DNA of 64,000 bases from Mesaphorura yosii (taxonomy: Eukaryota; Arthropoda; Collembola; Poduromorpha; Tullbergiidae). A program made the translations under genes and the position numbers. The notes under the pieces were generated by a model. It ran no database searches. It was not told where the DNA came from and was given only the letters and a program-made list of their open reading frames with translations. Shown in pieces: positions 38,542 through 50,600 of this stretch. Positions within the stretch are counted from its first letter, which is position 1; every line of letters starts with the position of its first letter. The DNA lies in assembly GCA_009869945.1 (NCBI GenBank), contig WIXG01000010.1, forward strand, positions 372,001-436,000, given 5' to 3'.

Positions 38542-39842
38542 ATGTCGCTCGGTACAGACGACAAGAAAGCGAAGAAACGCCGAACAGCGCCTGCGAATAA
38601 TGAAGGTCAAAGTTCATCCGAAGAAGAGGTTGACGAGGTCATGGAGGAAAACGACGACAACGATGATTCAGATGAAGATGAGGTAACTGTCCTTAGTCCT
38701 TAGCCAGAGTACAACAGCACAGTTGGAACTGGAGAAGGGTTAACTCAAGTCTCAAAATTTTCAGATGGACGACGATGAGATGGAAGGCGTCGGGGCAGAT
38801 CCTACAGACATGGAGATATTTGATTTCGCAGGATTCCCAGTGAAAGGATGTGATCGGGAAATGGTGGCGAAATTATTGAATTCCAGCGTTCTAAAAGAAT
38901 CGAATGTAAACTTGGGTCAACTGACGGATCTATTCATTAGAAACCCAGATTTGGCAACCGTGTTAAAGGTTTGATATGCCCATATAATAATTTACTGCGT
39001 AGCTACGTTTCTGCAGTTATGTTGATTGTTGATTATAACCAGTCCACGAACGACGAGGATGACGAAGAGGATATTGACGATGACAGCCCGATCGCAATTG
39101 TTGGCTTTGTGCACTTTGGAGTCGACAGTGTATGTCCCCCATTAATAATAATAGATGCAAGTAACTAATCTCATCTTATGACATGATTTTCAGAATGAGC
39201 CAGGTGTTATACCATTGAAGAACTGGTTGCAAGAAAAAGTTGATTCACAATCACAACCCGATGCCGCAGTAAAAGAAACTGCTACGAAGCTGCTGAATAG
39301 TGACTCTACAGCGCTACTTCTGTCGGCTAGATGCATAAATCTTGGAGGTGGATTGATAGTAGAATCATTGAGACAAATGAAGTAAGGACTCCTCAGGTTT
39401 TCCGTTCCTTGGACAGACATTTGACATATTTTGATAGAGGAATTACTTCTTTGCAGGAAGGATATGGATGTCGGAAAACAATACGCTTTCAAGAATATCC
39501 TCATAGTTTTGAACATGTACAAATCGACGAAAGATAATGTGGAAACGGAGAATTACGTGTTTGATGAAGAGAAGATTTTTGCTGAGGTAATTCACTCAAT
39601 TTGGCCTTTCGTTTCCGATTCCGACTTTCTTTTTTAACATCGCGGTTTTACTTTTTCAGAGGTCAATTGTACAGTTTGACTTCTGTCTGAGCAATTCTCT
39701 CCAGAATTCAATGGAATACATCGACCAAGCATCAGGAAAGAGATGCAAGGGCACTCCGTTCAGACGGGTTGTTGGATTAACTAAGAATGATTTCAACGAA
39801 TGTCTGGATACAATGGCCCTCCAGCTGAGTCAAACCGCGTAA
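38542..39842 (+). CDS. bccip: BCCIP homologue (BRCA2 and CDKN1A-interacting protein)
   Basis: BCCIP is a nuclear protein that binds BRCA2 and p21 and works in recombination, fork stability and ribosome biogenesis. Exons 38542-38682, 38765-38968, 39043-39129, 39194-39381, 39457-39586 and 39660-39842 sum to 310 residues (human 314). The acidic, Lys-rich N-terminus (KKAKKRRT, then SSSEEEVDEV) precedes the conserved core: IFDFAGFPVKGCDREMVAKL, LTDLFIRNPDLATVLK, an acidic loop, FVHFGVDS, LLLSARCINLGGG, the beta-strand region YAFKNILIVLNMYKS, and a C-terminus with GTPFRRVVGLTKNDF. The second donor (GTTTGA) is weak, but the phase fits and family order continues. The C-terminus faces the 3' end of the IP6K gene. 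Confidence 0.88.
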
Positions 39843-40085
39843 TGAACTGGATGCTGCTAAAACGCGAGATCATTACGTGAATTTCAATCTGTTAACACCT
39901 TAAACTACTTTTTGTTGTGCTTTATGAAATGATTGTTTGGATTAAAATTTTGTTTGACTTCTTCATAGTGCACTTCAAATATTATTGAGCGATTGAACCG
40001 TTTCATGATTAATAGATTGAGAATAGGAAATGGTAGAAATATGGTGTAAAATTGAAGATGAGAAAGAGGGAAAGGATTGTTTTTC

Positions 40086-40200
40086 GATTCTTGGAACTAT
40101 TGGCCTGGAACAATTGTCTGGGAACAATTCTCAGCAAACAATTCGCTTGGAACAATTTCCAACAACTCTTTGGAAATGAGATTTGGAATAATTGCAGGGA
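40086..40200 (-). repeat. Degenerate 14-15 bp tandem repeat (minisatellite), copy B
   Basis: On the minus strand, consecutive units read TTGTTCCAAGCGAA, then TTGTTTGCTGAGAA, TTGTTCCCAGACAA and TTGTTCCAGGCCAA, with weaker units on both sides. The 14-bp period is regular in the centre. It is the inverse of copy A in the esterase intron. Confidence 0.65.
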
Positions 40201-41369
40201 AGTCTCCGAGAAAAAAACGACTTTTAGCATTACTTTTTGCTTATATTCATTTCATTAAATTCTTTATTCATTTCATTAAATACTCACATGCGATACACAA
40301 ACTGAAGATTCTTCGTTATAATTTAATATGTCCAAATACGCATTAAAGAACATAAAATACTTGATAACGATGTCCATCATAATCTCGACGGAACTTAATG
40401 TCATTTCGTCCACTGAATTAAAAATTTTATTTCAACTCTTATACCATTTAATTTATCTGCTATATTCTAATCTATTCTTTGCATGATTGGTCAACAATGT
40501 GATTAGTATCCATGATTCGTGAACTTACAGCTAATGAAATACATACTAACTAATAGTTGCTGATTGTAGTAAGAAAATATCATCTTAGATTGTGAAGTTG
40601 TTCAAGTATCGGATACGACAATTTAGAAAATCAACTCGGGTATTAGAAAGATAACGCGGAATGTATGAACGATCGGAATCGGCGAAGGGATAATTTGTAA
40701 AGATATAAAATCTGAAATTGTAACTAAATGACTGTTAGTAATTAGTTGTTAGTATGCGTATACGGCGATGATTAGGTAACGAAAGAGAGAATAATGACCA
40801 TGTTGGATTTCTTTGGCATAAATAATTCTTCTATACATATATTATGAAAATAGATTCCACATATGCATTCTGAATTATTTAGTGTTTAGTGTACATTGGT
40901 TTCAAAAGGTAACTTATTAACGAGTTTGTACTCTTGTATTTGGATTTCCTGTTTACGGAGAATGGAAACATTTCCAATAAATTCCTTTGTCTTACAAGAA
41001 ATAACTTCACAGGATGACTCTCAGACCAGTAGTTAAATCTATGACCCTACAATCATTTTCGGAATAGAGTTTTCAATTATTTTTTAGATTCTCTTTCACA
41101 TGCTTAGTACTATTAAATGGCAGCACCGCTCTCGCAGCACAAATCACTAACTTTGCAGCCTTTAGTTCGACGTTCTGTAATTTTGTATATTTCTACAAAG
41201 AATGCAAATCAGTAAGAAACCTACGCTAGCACAACATATAATTCTCAATGATTAGTGCTGCAGAATAAACTGCTCGAAGCTGTTAAAACAACTAGTAGCA
41301 CTATAGCATAAAAGCCTTACTAATTACTCCTACGAATACAAACACAAGTATAAATTGAATACTAACTAT

Positions 41370-41375
41370 TTTATT
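41370..41375 (-). terminator. Poly(A) signal of IP6K
   Basis: Plus-strand TTTATT, i.e. AATAAA on the coding strand, about 170 bp past the IP6K stop codon. Confidence 0.5.
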
Positions 41376-41542
41376 GCATTACTACAAACGCTATTAGCTA
41401 ACTAATGGTACAAATGAGTTTAATGTGACTTAGAATTGTTACAAAGTTTTGGTTTACGTTCCTGAGTTATGCTTCGACTTGACGTTCGATTCCCCAAGCC
41501 GAGGTATTTGGTGGTGCACCGGGCATGCCCTGTATAAGTAAA

Positions 41543-44500
41543 TCACGGGTGTTCGGCTTCTAGAATCTCCTCAAGAATCTTAATGAGATTAGACAGGCCC
41601 AAAATGAAACCCGTGTCGGGCCCAGCGTGTTTCTTCGCACAATGACCAAGATCCAAACCAGAGTGAGTCGCGTGAGCGAAGTCGATGAGGCGGACGTCGA
41701 CAGACTCGCTTGATAGAGACGCCGCACTTGGAGTGGATGCTCGGCTCGGTGTCAAGTTGGAGCGGCTGCTGCGAGTGCTGACAGGAGTAGAGTTAGTTGC
41801 AGAATTGTGCAGCCCGTCCGTGCTTATGCTAATGCCTTGACCCAAATTCTTCTCTGTGTGTTCTGAATCTTCATGAAAGCGTGCGTGCTGGAAGTCGTCA
41901 ACAGATTTGGATGTCTCAGGAGCCCTCTTCAAAGGCATGGTCACTGCGTTGTCATCGATGGTGTCCATGGAGAGCACGTCGGAAGGATTGCCATCACGAG
42001 TTTCTTGTTCCAATGTTATAGTAGACTCGCAGTCGTCCACATCCATCGAAGGATCCAGCCCTTCGTAGATGAGAAGAAGCGAACTAGTGTAGAATCTGAA
42101 TGTGTCCAGAGTGAGAAGTGTCGCCTTGAGTTCGCGCAGTTTTTCAATCAGCGGTATAATTGCATCGGTTCGAAGACGGACGCCATTGTTGAGAAATTCG
42201 TATATTCCTTCACGGAAGCCATCAACGCCAAGTTTTCGCCCGTAGTACTTGTTTCTGCACAAGAACTTGCCAGTCAAGACTTGGTAGACCTAAATCAAAA
42301 TTATAAAATGTAAGTTAATAGCCAATTGCATCTCTTTCTGCCTCCGATGAAATGAAGATGAAGTGCGTACATACACAAATACGTTAAACTATTAGCTGGC
42401 ATGTGTCTGCACTGTTTGCCAACTTCAAGGAAGGTCGGGACGAAATAGTTTGGTTGCGTGCCCAAAGTGAGACAGTGACTAGCTGTCACACTTGCTTGCC
42501 AAGCCACGTTGACTTGTCTGCGTAAATAACATGAATGAAACGCTCGTCTATCAGGAGCCTGAGCAGAAGGGAATACAGACAATCTGCAAACGAGTGGTCG
42601 AATGCATTATTTATGGAAATGAGAACAAGTCTGAGACGAGCGTGACATTTTAATTTCACAACAATCCTTGCAGTGAAATTGATTTATGCTCGTGGCACGA
42701 CCGGCACGAGACGCCTTACCATAAATATGAAAATTGGAATTCAGACTAACCCTAGGAATAGTGTCAATGTCTCCCGACTTGACTAGCTTCAAAAGAAAAA
42801 TGCAGACACCACAACAATTAACCTACTTCTTCAAGTTATGAAACTAGCTTTTGGGTGAGACGCGAGAAACTTGTCTATTGACAAATCTTCATGCTTCTTG
42901 AACCATTAAAACTAGCTTGCAACTGGATGGCAAATAGAGATTCCTTTACCTGCAAACCGCAGATGCGAACGCCAAGCTGTCCAGATGTTGACGACGCTGC
43001 TTTGGCGTTCTGGCTCTCGATCTTATCCGGGGTGGCGTCATCTCCATATTGACGCGTCCCCATTTTCAAATCCAATACACATGGGTATTCGAACCGACGA
43101 GTGAGATTCTCCAATAGTGTGAATTCTGGCAAGAAAAACAAAGTTATATCAATTACTCCATTCCAAGTTTAATTGCTTCGGGTATCTTCAACTCCCATAT
43201 CATCATTACTATCAGTTGATGTATTTAACCTTTCGGTTAGGCAATGTTTATTTACTCACTCTGTATGTTCGGAGATCCTTTGGAGGAGCCTCCTCGATTG
43301 CGTAATTTGGTTAGATGCTCTCCGTGACATTTCAAAACCCATGGATTGTGCGGAGCTTTGATAGAACGGCTGCTGCCACTGCCCGTTGAACTCGTTGAAC
43401 CGGTAGAGTCTTCGTCCACAAACAAGTCGTTCACGTCACTTTCAATTTCTATCTCAATGCTCCCGGAATTCTTTACTCGGAATCGCCTGAACAGTTCAAT
43501 TAAAAAATCAGATGTTGCAAAAAATAATATTCAGTCAAGCCTTGAGCTTACCGATTCTTTCCATGTTTCTTGTTGGAGATTTGATATCGAAATGATTTGG
43601 GAGGGTAAGCTGCTACCCTTAAATAACCATCTTCATCTTCTTCAAAACGCACCTAAAAAGCACATATTAATCAAATTTAGCATTCAGCGTAACCAACTTT
43701 GGCTAGAATGCGTGTTCTGTGTTTCATACATGAGATTGTTAATGGTCAATTGATAGTCAAACGAGTACAAACTGTAAACTAGCGCAATCTCTATTGCACA
43801 TTTTGATGTACACTGATTCACTAGCGGCTGGGACTGATGGAATTGAGAATGTGTGCATTAAGTGAGTTAAAGTCAACATTAAAGTCCAGTATCTCATACG
43901 CAGTTTAGTAATGTACAGAGTTTCCGTTACTGTGTAACAGGTCACAGATCTCAAAATTTAGTAAATGTCAACCACTACAAAACGTGTATTAAATGCATTA
44001 CAGTTTCATAACATGCAGCAAGTTACGAATTGACCACTTACTTGAACAACTCCACGATATTCTGGTGTAAACTTTTTCATACAACTTGGAAGCGTCTCGT
44101 AAAATTTTAGTTCTTGTTTGATCAACGGTTTGCAGACAGTGCGTTCGTCCAAACAAAGAATGGACGAGTGACCTCCTACTTGGTGAATAAATGGTTCCAG
44201 CTACAAAAACAAGAATTAATAAGAATATATCAAAACTTGCATGACTTGAAGTTGAAAGGAAACGAATTTTTGCATAAATTCTACGGTCGTGTCACAGCAC
44301 AGCGTCATAATATTAGTAAAATTCCATGAAAGGAGTTTTACACGTGTTTCAAAAGTAGGGCATCGATTTCAAGTGAATTGAGTAGATAGACAGGCATTAT
44401 CTTCCGCATTTTAATTCTCCAATGCCCTCATTTATCAAACGCACAGTGCAAGGGGCAATCTGATCTACTTAAAAACACGACATGTCGCGTCAATTTTTTC

Positions 44501-44647
44501 GTGGCTTAGCAGGTCGCTCACCCGCTGGTCCAACTCAAATTGCTGGACGACAAAACTACTCTAACTCGCCGCGCGCCAGGGTAAATTGTAAAATTTGCTT
44601 ACCTGAACTGGTTCACATTCTTGTAAATCATTTAAAATATCTGCCAT
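41543..44647 (-). CDS. Inositol hexakisphosphate kinase (IP6K)
   Basis: IP6K phosphorylates InsP6 to 5-InsP7, an inositol pyrophosphate signal. Exons on the minus strand: 44647-44603, 44200-44042, 43652-43552, 43486-43260, 43125-42950, 42289-41543, totalling 484 residues (human IP6K1 441). The N-terminus shows [13 protein letters not shown] and PEYRGVV, typical of the family. The inositol-binding motif PxxxDxKxG reads PCVLDLKMG (residues 192-200), followed by [21 protein letters not shown] is at about 305-308 and the metal-binding IDFAH at 438-442. A Ser/Thr-rich insert of about 120 residues separates the last two. IPMK and IP3K share the motif but lack the N-terminal block and the GTRQYG segment. 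The ATG-bearing first exon has only 15 codons. Confidence 0.95.
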
Positions 44648-47600
44648 GGGCTTGCGACTGGTTCCCTGGAACTACGTTCCTTCCGCTGCTGATGCCTGAC
44701 TTTGTTCTCACTGGTGTGAACGGAGCTTGTCAACTGAAAAGAGAATGAGGACATCGTACATTATTAAACGATTTCATCATGGCGTCATCACGCACTTATC
44801 TCACACAATCATATCAACATCAGTTCACATTCGAAGGAAATACGAAATATCTACTCTACGCTGCGGATACACTGAAAGAGATAGCGACGCAAGTGCGGAA
44901 CCTCGCGTGACACTTGAAAAGCTACAAACTCTTTGGCCTGACTCATTGACTTCCATTTCCATCATTGTCGAAGTGATTGAAAATCAAATCAAGTTTTCAA
45001 GAACTACTGATAAGAACGACAACTTTTTCTAATTTTTGCACATGCCTAAAGTTAAACTGTAACATTTCTAATGCACCTGGAAAACTGAAAATCTGAAAAT
45101 CATTCCATTGCATTGATTGCATTGCATGTTTTGCATTTCGCTAAAAAAAATACATGTGAATTGTGAATTGGAAGGCTACTGAATGAGACACATGTTCAAG
45201 TAGTTCGCGTAATTTGCGTCTAATTCGCAGTTTATTAAATCGAAGGCTAATGTCAAAATTGTGTCTTTGCTTTGTCTTTCCTTCTATAATTGAATTTGTG
45301 AAATGTGACTCCGTACCTTATTTATTTGGCTAATGAGCGACTTTATTGCATAAAGTCGTTCACAAGCCTAATGCTTCGTTGCGGGTAATGCTATTTCTAT
45401 TACACAATGACGATACGCTCAATCAATTGGAAAGGCGCTGATGCTTGGTGCTACGTGGCCACAGTTTGCTTCTAGCAAATGTTAATATCAGAAGTTAATG
45501 TGAAGAATTGAGCAGTGGTTGTGGAAGTTCGAAGTTGTGGTTAGTGTTTTCTCTGAGACAGCCAAACGACAAGTGGTCTCTGTTCATCAAGTACTTCACA
45601 GTTATAAGTGGCTAAGTCAATTTAGTTGGACAACACGAATGCATTTAGCATTTGCATGCAGAGTGGTACAATGATACGAGCTTCAAGAGAGAAGTAAATG
45701 CTGGTTATTAGCAAATGAGCCAGTTAGATCAAACGTGAACTGCTTTTATAGTTTTGCACACAGTCATAAGTCACAGTCACAGTTTTCTCGTGTGTGTGCT
45801 TGGTTTCACAAGGGCAAACAGCAATTTGGACAGAGAGAACAGCATTTATCATGCTTCGTGTTTCGCAAATTGTGAATGCGATTCCGATTCAGTTATTCCA
45901 AATGAAGCACGCACAATTCCTTGCTCTTAGAAAAGTGGACGGGTAAATGATAAGATAAATCGGACTCAAACTGAAACTGCTGGAATGTTCTTGAGATGCC
46001 CTTTGCCTTGTTGTCATACAATGGATGAGCGCATAATCTGAATAGTTGAATTATTAATATCCATCTACCATCTTGTGCTTCAATCTCTTCTCTGCATAAT
46101 CTTTAATCTTGGCATTAGACACTTCACTTGGCTGGCTATTTCACTTGCTTTCGACTTGTGAAATAAACACAAGAGCTAGCAGCTGTTCGTTTTTCATCTC
46201 CTCTAGATAATTGCGTTTCTCTATACTGCGGTTTTCGAAATTAGCATCCCAACTATGCGATCTTGTGACATATCTCTGTATACACAATTTCATGACAAGA
46301 AGCTTTATGGCCTGACCATTAATCCCATTAAAGTATATACTAATCAGTCGTTTCTTATTCTTGAAATAGCGGCAACGCAATGACTTTATTATGCATGGCC
46401 GGTTTTAATTGGTAGTTTTGCAATGTTTCTGCTTAATGATATCATCAAAAGAAATTGGTTAATTTTACGATCGTTATTCACAAGAAGCCGAGACTAAACA
46501 GAATCTTGTAGCCTTGAGCCTTGAGAACCTCATTTGCAGTTTAAAGACGCAGAAACAGAAAACGTTTATGCCATAGAATTCGCGTTAATTAACCGCACTG
46601 TAATTAACGGTAATTATTGCGGCTGGTGCCCACATCACATGCAATATTTTCCAAATTACAACCCGTGTACGCAAAAATGTTCAGTTTCAGAATTATGTAA
46701 GTGCTCTCGTGCATTGCGAAATAAAACCATGAAAATTTCCTTTAATTATGAGAAAGGCTTGCTTTTCCATCAAATAGAAAAAGTCGCAAGAGAACATATG
46801 AAATCCGGCTCGGGCTCGTGATGTACGTGTCCATGTCGAGCAACGAGGGAGCGTGGTCCAGACAGCTCAGGGACGGCAAAAACAAAATTATAGTCGCGTC
46901 GTGAGTCGCCACACAAGTAAAGCGATTAAATATGACTCACTGCCATCGCCATTCACTTGTTTTTGCCAAATGTCAAACCAAGCCAAGCCTCCGCACGCAA
47001 AACTCGAATTCTGGCAAAACCAAAAACAGCAATCTACGCAAGTGGATTCTCTTAGGATGGATTTGTTTGGTAAAAGCAAAAGCTCGCGATTCACGCTGTC
47101 CTGACTCACCAGATGCAAAACTACGAGGAAAAATTCTCAGCTAATCCTCCACCAACTCGAACGCTACGCCACGCTTGAAATCAAGTTCTATTTATAAACT
47201 ATGTTCGTGTTCTGTTATTGTGTAACGTGTTTGCAAGTTCATCCGTACTTATGTTCAAAATATTAAAACCATGTTTTAATTTTAACCCTGTATTTTTCAC
47301 CTTTCCATGTTATATGATTTAAGAAGCAGGAGCACCTAACAGAGTTCGACTTGAAGATATTACGCATTTTGGGTTATAAATAGCTTCTGGTTCTGCAAGT
47401 TCTGCTGGATTAAGCCAGAAACCGATCCACTTCGCTTGAACCTGTCAGAGAAACCAGCCAATCCATTTCTTCCATTACATAATTGCATGCACACATTTCG
47501 CTCTGAATTCTGAATGAAATCAAGTGACTTGACTTTTATGTAGAGATGATAAAGGAAAGGGAAGGAAGATTAGAATCGATTTAAATTCGATTTATGTCGA

Positions 47601-50600
47601 AACTTCAAGTCTTCAGACATAAGATTGACATGACTTTTAACAGAAAAATTTTGAATCCATGAATTTTTGTGGTATTGCCAAAAATAGGATTGCAACATCT
47701 CCAAAAATCCATTCAGGAAATGTACGAAAATACCCGGATGAAACCGTAAGGTTAATGTGAATAGCGAATGGATAATTACAGTACCAAGCCAGGCTCAAAG
47801 GAGAACCTGGCTTGTAGGTTGACTCATAAAATATGTATTGTTTTGAGTCCGACTCAAAATGGCTCAACATCACTTTTTTTTACCTCAGTTTGCTGGCATT
47901 GCCAAAATTGGAGAGCTACAATTATTATTGTGACTTCACGCCAGGTTCTTCACCTTACGTTACAGTAACTCGTGGAAGATTTTAGTAGCTCATTGACACA
48001 ACAGTGCGTTTCGCATTTGGAATGTACTAAACAGAGTTTAACGACCATTTAAACATCTTTGAGTTGAGGAATCAGGAAGCCAACAAATCGAGTTGGCTGC
48101 ACGGTTGACATCAATAAAATTTAATGGCATTCCGTTCCAATTCCAATTTTGTCGTCAGCTGCCATTCGTTTAAATGAGAATCAGTGCTGTAATGCATTCA
48201 TCAACCCTAAAGATGGAATTAGGCGTTATAAGACTTCGAAATATGGAATCATAATTATCACAAATCCACGAGCTCCGCGTACATCCTATTACTGAGGATA
48301 AGAGTCGTAACAAGAATTCAGGAACAGCGTTTCAGCTTCAGGTTGTTGACAACTGCAAATTCATAAACCGCTAAGTACACTAAGTAGTGTATTATTTTGT
48401 TTTGAAAAAGGTTGTAGCGTTGCGTTGCAAGGTGAAAGCCTTGCTGAGAAACTGCGACATTGAGAGATGCCGAGATGCGATATGCAAAAACAAATAAAGC
48501 CCTCCAGATAAAGCTGCACGAGGCACATTTGCTGTTTGTTACATCAGGGTCGCACACTTGCTACGCATTTTCAGCAAGTGCTTGACTTTCGCACTTTACA
48601 CGGTTCAACCCAGCAGATACAAATGCGGACAAACTCTTGAAATATTTTATGCGGCGAAAGCCTGCATGATCTGCTGATCATGACGCAAAAGTCTAGGTTA
48701 TATTAATCCTTTGAATTAGTTAACCAGCATGATCTCGATTTAGTGAGTCAGCATTACATTCCTGAAATGCTATTTCGTCATTTCGCCTTTTATGTCAAGT
48801 CTTTTGCTAAATCGAACGCGTGGCACGCTGACACTGGCGTGACCACGCGCTTTTTATGACGAAAAAAACAAATCTAAGGGTACGTCACAATGATCGCAAT
48901 AAAGTGCTTTGATTCACTGCACCCAACAAAACAGAGAAGCCCCTGGCCTGAAAGAATGCATTTTATCTACAAAACATGAACTTCAGTTCGCTCTGAAGAG
49001 TATACGAGCAAATTTTGTGGAAGATCTGATCAAACTGCAAATTAATTAATAATAGCTTGAACTGCTGAACTCGCCTTGATTACTGGCATACATCGTTTCA
49101 TGACCACGTGTTGGCCTTGCGACATGCATGCTTAGCTGAGGCACTGGGGAGGTAAAGCCAACCTCTCCTATTTCTATTACATTTACACGGACACGAACGT
49201 GCAATTGTGTAATCACAAATCAGAATTCGTACCTTTGACTTAGACACGCTGGCTACTTCCTTCAATCGTATGAATCGATGTAATGAAGCTATGATTTGCT
49301 GGAATAAGGCACGGTATTGACATGTGAATCACGACGAAAGTTGTACCACTGATAATTTATCTGTGGTTGACCGTTTAGGGTCATTGCTGCGAATGCAGCT
49401 GAACATTTATTGTGAAATTTCAATTTTTTCTTTAAAATCTGACACTTCTGAGAAGCACTGAAGTTCATGCACCATGAGTTCAACACAATCTCAATAAAAA
49501 AAAAGCGTTTCAACTTTACACCGTGTTTTTTGCGTTTAATTCCTAGCATTTAAACTAGGATATTAATTCCAAGCTCCTGAATTTCTGTTTCGACCACGAG
49601 TGACTGGAAAAGACGACTACGTTCGTGGCTGAAAGAGCCTTGGAAATTATGAGCGTGAGTGGATGAATTTCTGCACGCTTCGAAAGAGAAAACAACACGA
49701 CAGATGCGATGCAGTTACAGCTAGGCAAGAAAAGGGTATACCTCTTCATTTCCACCAAATTTTCCTACTAGGATCGCTAAAGATTTCAGCTCTATATCAA
49801 GTACGTTGTTACGTTCTTATAAGTGATAGAGTCTAGCTGGTAAAAAATGCATGCGTAGAAAACCCGAAACCCCACCACTTTCCGCTTAAGAACCCGAACC
49901 TTCCATCCGAGAAATGGGGAAAACGTAGTTGAATGCTAAAGCTGAATGGACGAAACGCAAAATCGCAGAACCCCACGGAGAGGAGAAACTCCCCGAACGA
50001 CCAACACTTCATCGTTGTCGTGTTGCTAGGGTTGGCATGGCACGGGTCACCTCAAGAAACCTTGAGTCTAGTTATGCATTCTGCTTCTAAAACCACAATC
50101 AATAGAGTCTGGTTGTATCCTGTAATTTCTCCCATTGACGCTACACGCTAGCAATGGCAAGTGTTGCATTCTGCGACTTCTATCTTCTGCCCCAAGTTAT
50201 CTTAATGACAATTCCTTACGAGTTGAATTGTCACATCGAGTTTTTCATGAAAAATTGAAGCGAAGAATGTGTGGCAACAGCTTCTGAAACACATGCCGTT
50301 GCGTTCCGGGGTAAAACACGTAATGCCGTTGCTCAATTCCTAATTATGAAAGTTAAATTCTCAAATGAAAGACGCTGCTACGGCTCTATTCACGACGATG
50401 CGATGATAGGTCAGAGAGATACAGTGCTCATCTGATTTGCTCATAAAACGACATGCTTTGTGCTTTGATGATGAAGATAACAAGAATGTGTACTGCAATT
50501 CGCAACAAAACCCTTCCCTTCAATCCTTCTGGAAGTAAAACAGTACGTGGAATCTCGTGTTCCGATTTACTAATTGCGATTGATAAGCATCGAGTCGAAC

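Larger units (their letters stand above)
39843..41542. other. Convergent 3' region between BCCIP and IP6K
   Basis: An AT-rich 1.7-kb stretch. BCCIP probably uses ATTAAA at 39941-39946. IP6K has a minus-strand AATAAA at 41370-41375, about 170 bp after its stop. A second copy of the 14-bp minisatellite lies at about 40086-40200. No coding exon is supported. Confidence 0.6.

Noticed and set aside
46534-46821. Cys-containing 95-codon open frame that at first resembled a small secreted peptide
   Set aside because: No signal peptide and no regular cysteine pattern; composition looks like translated AT-rich spacer.
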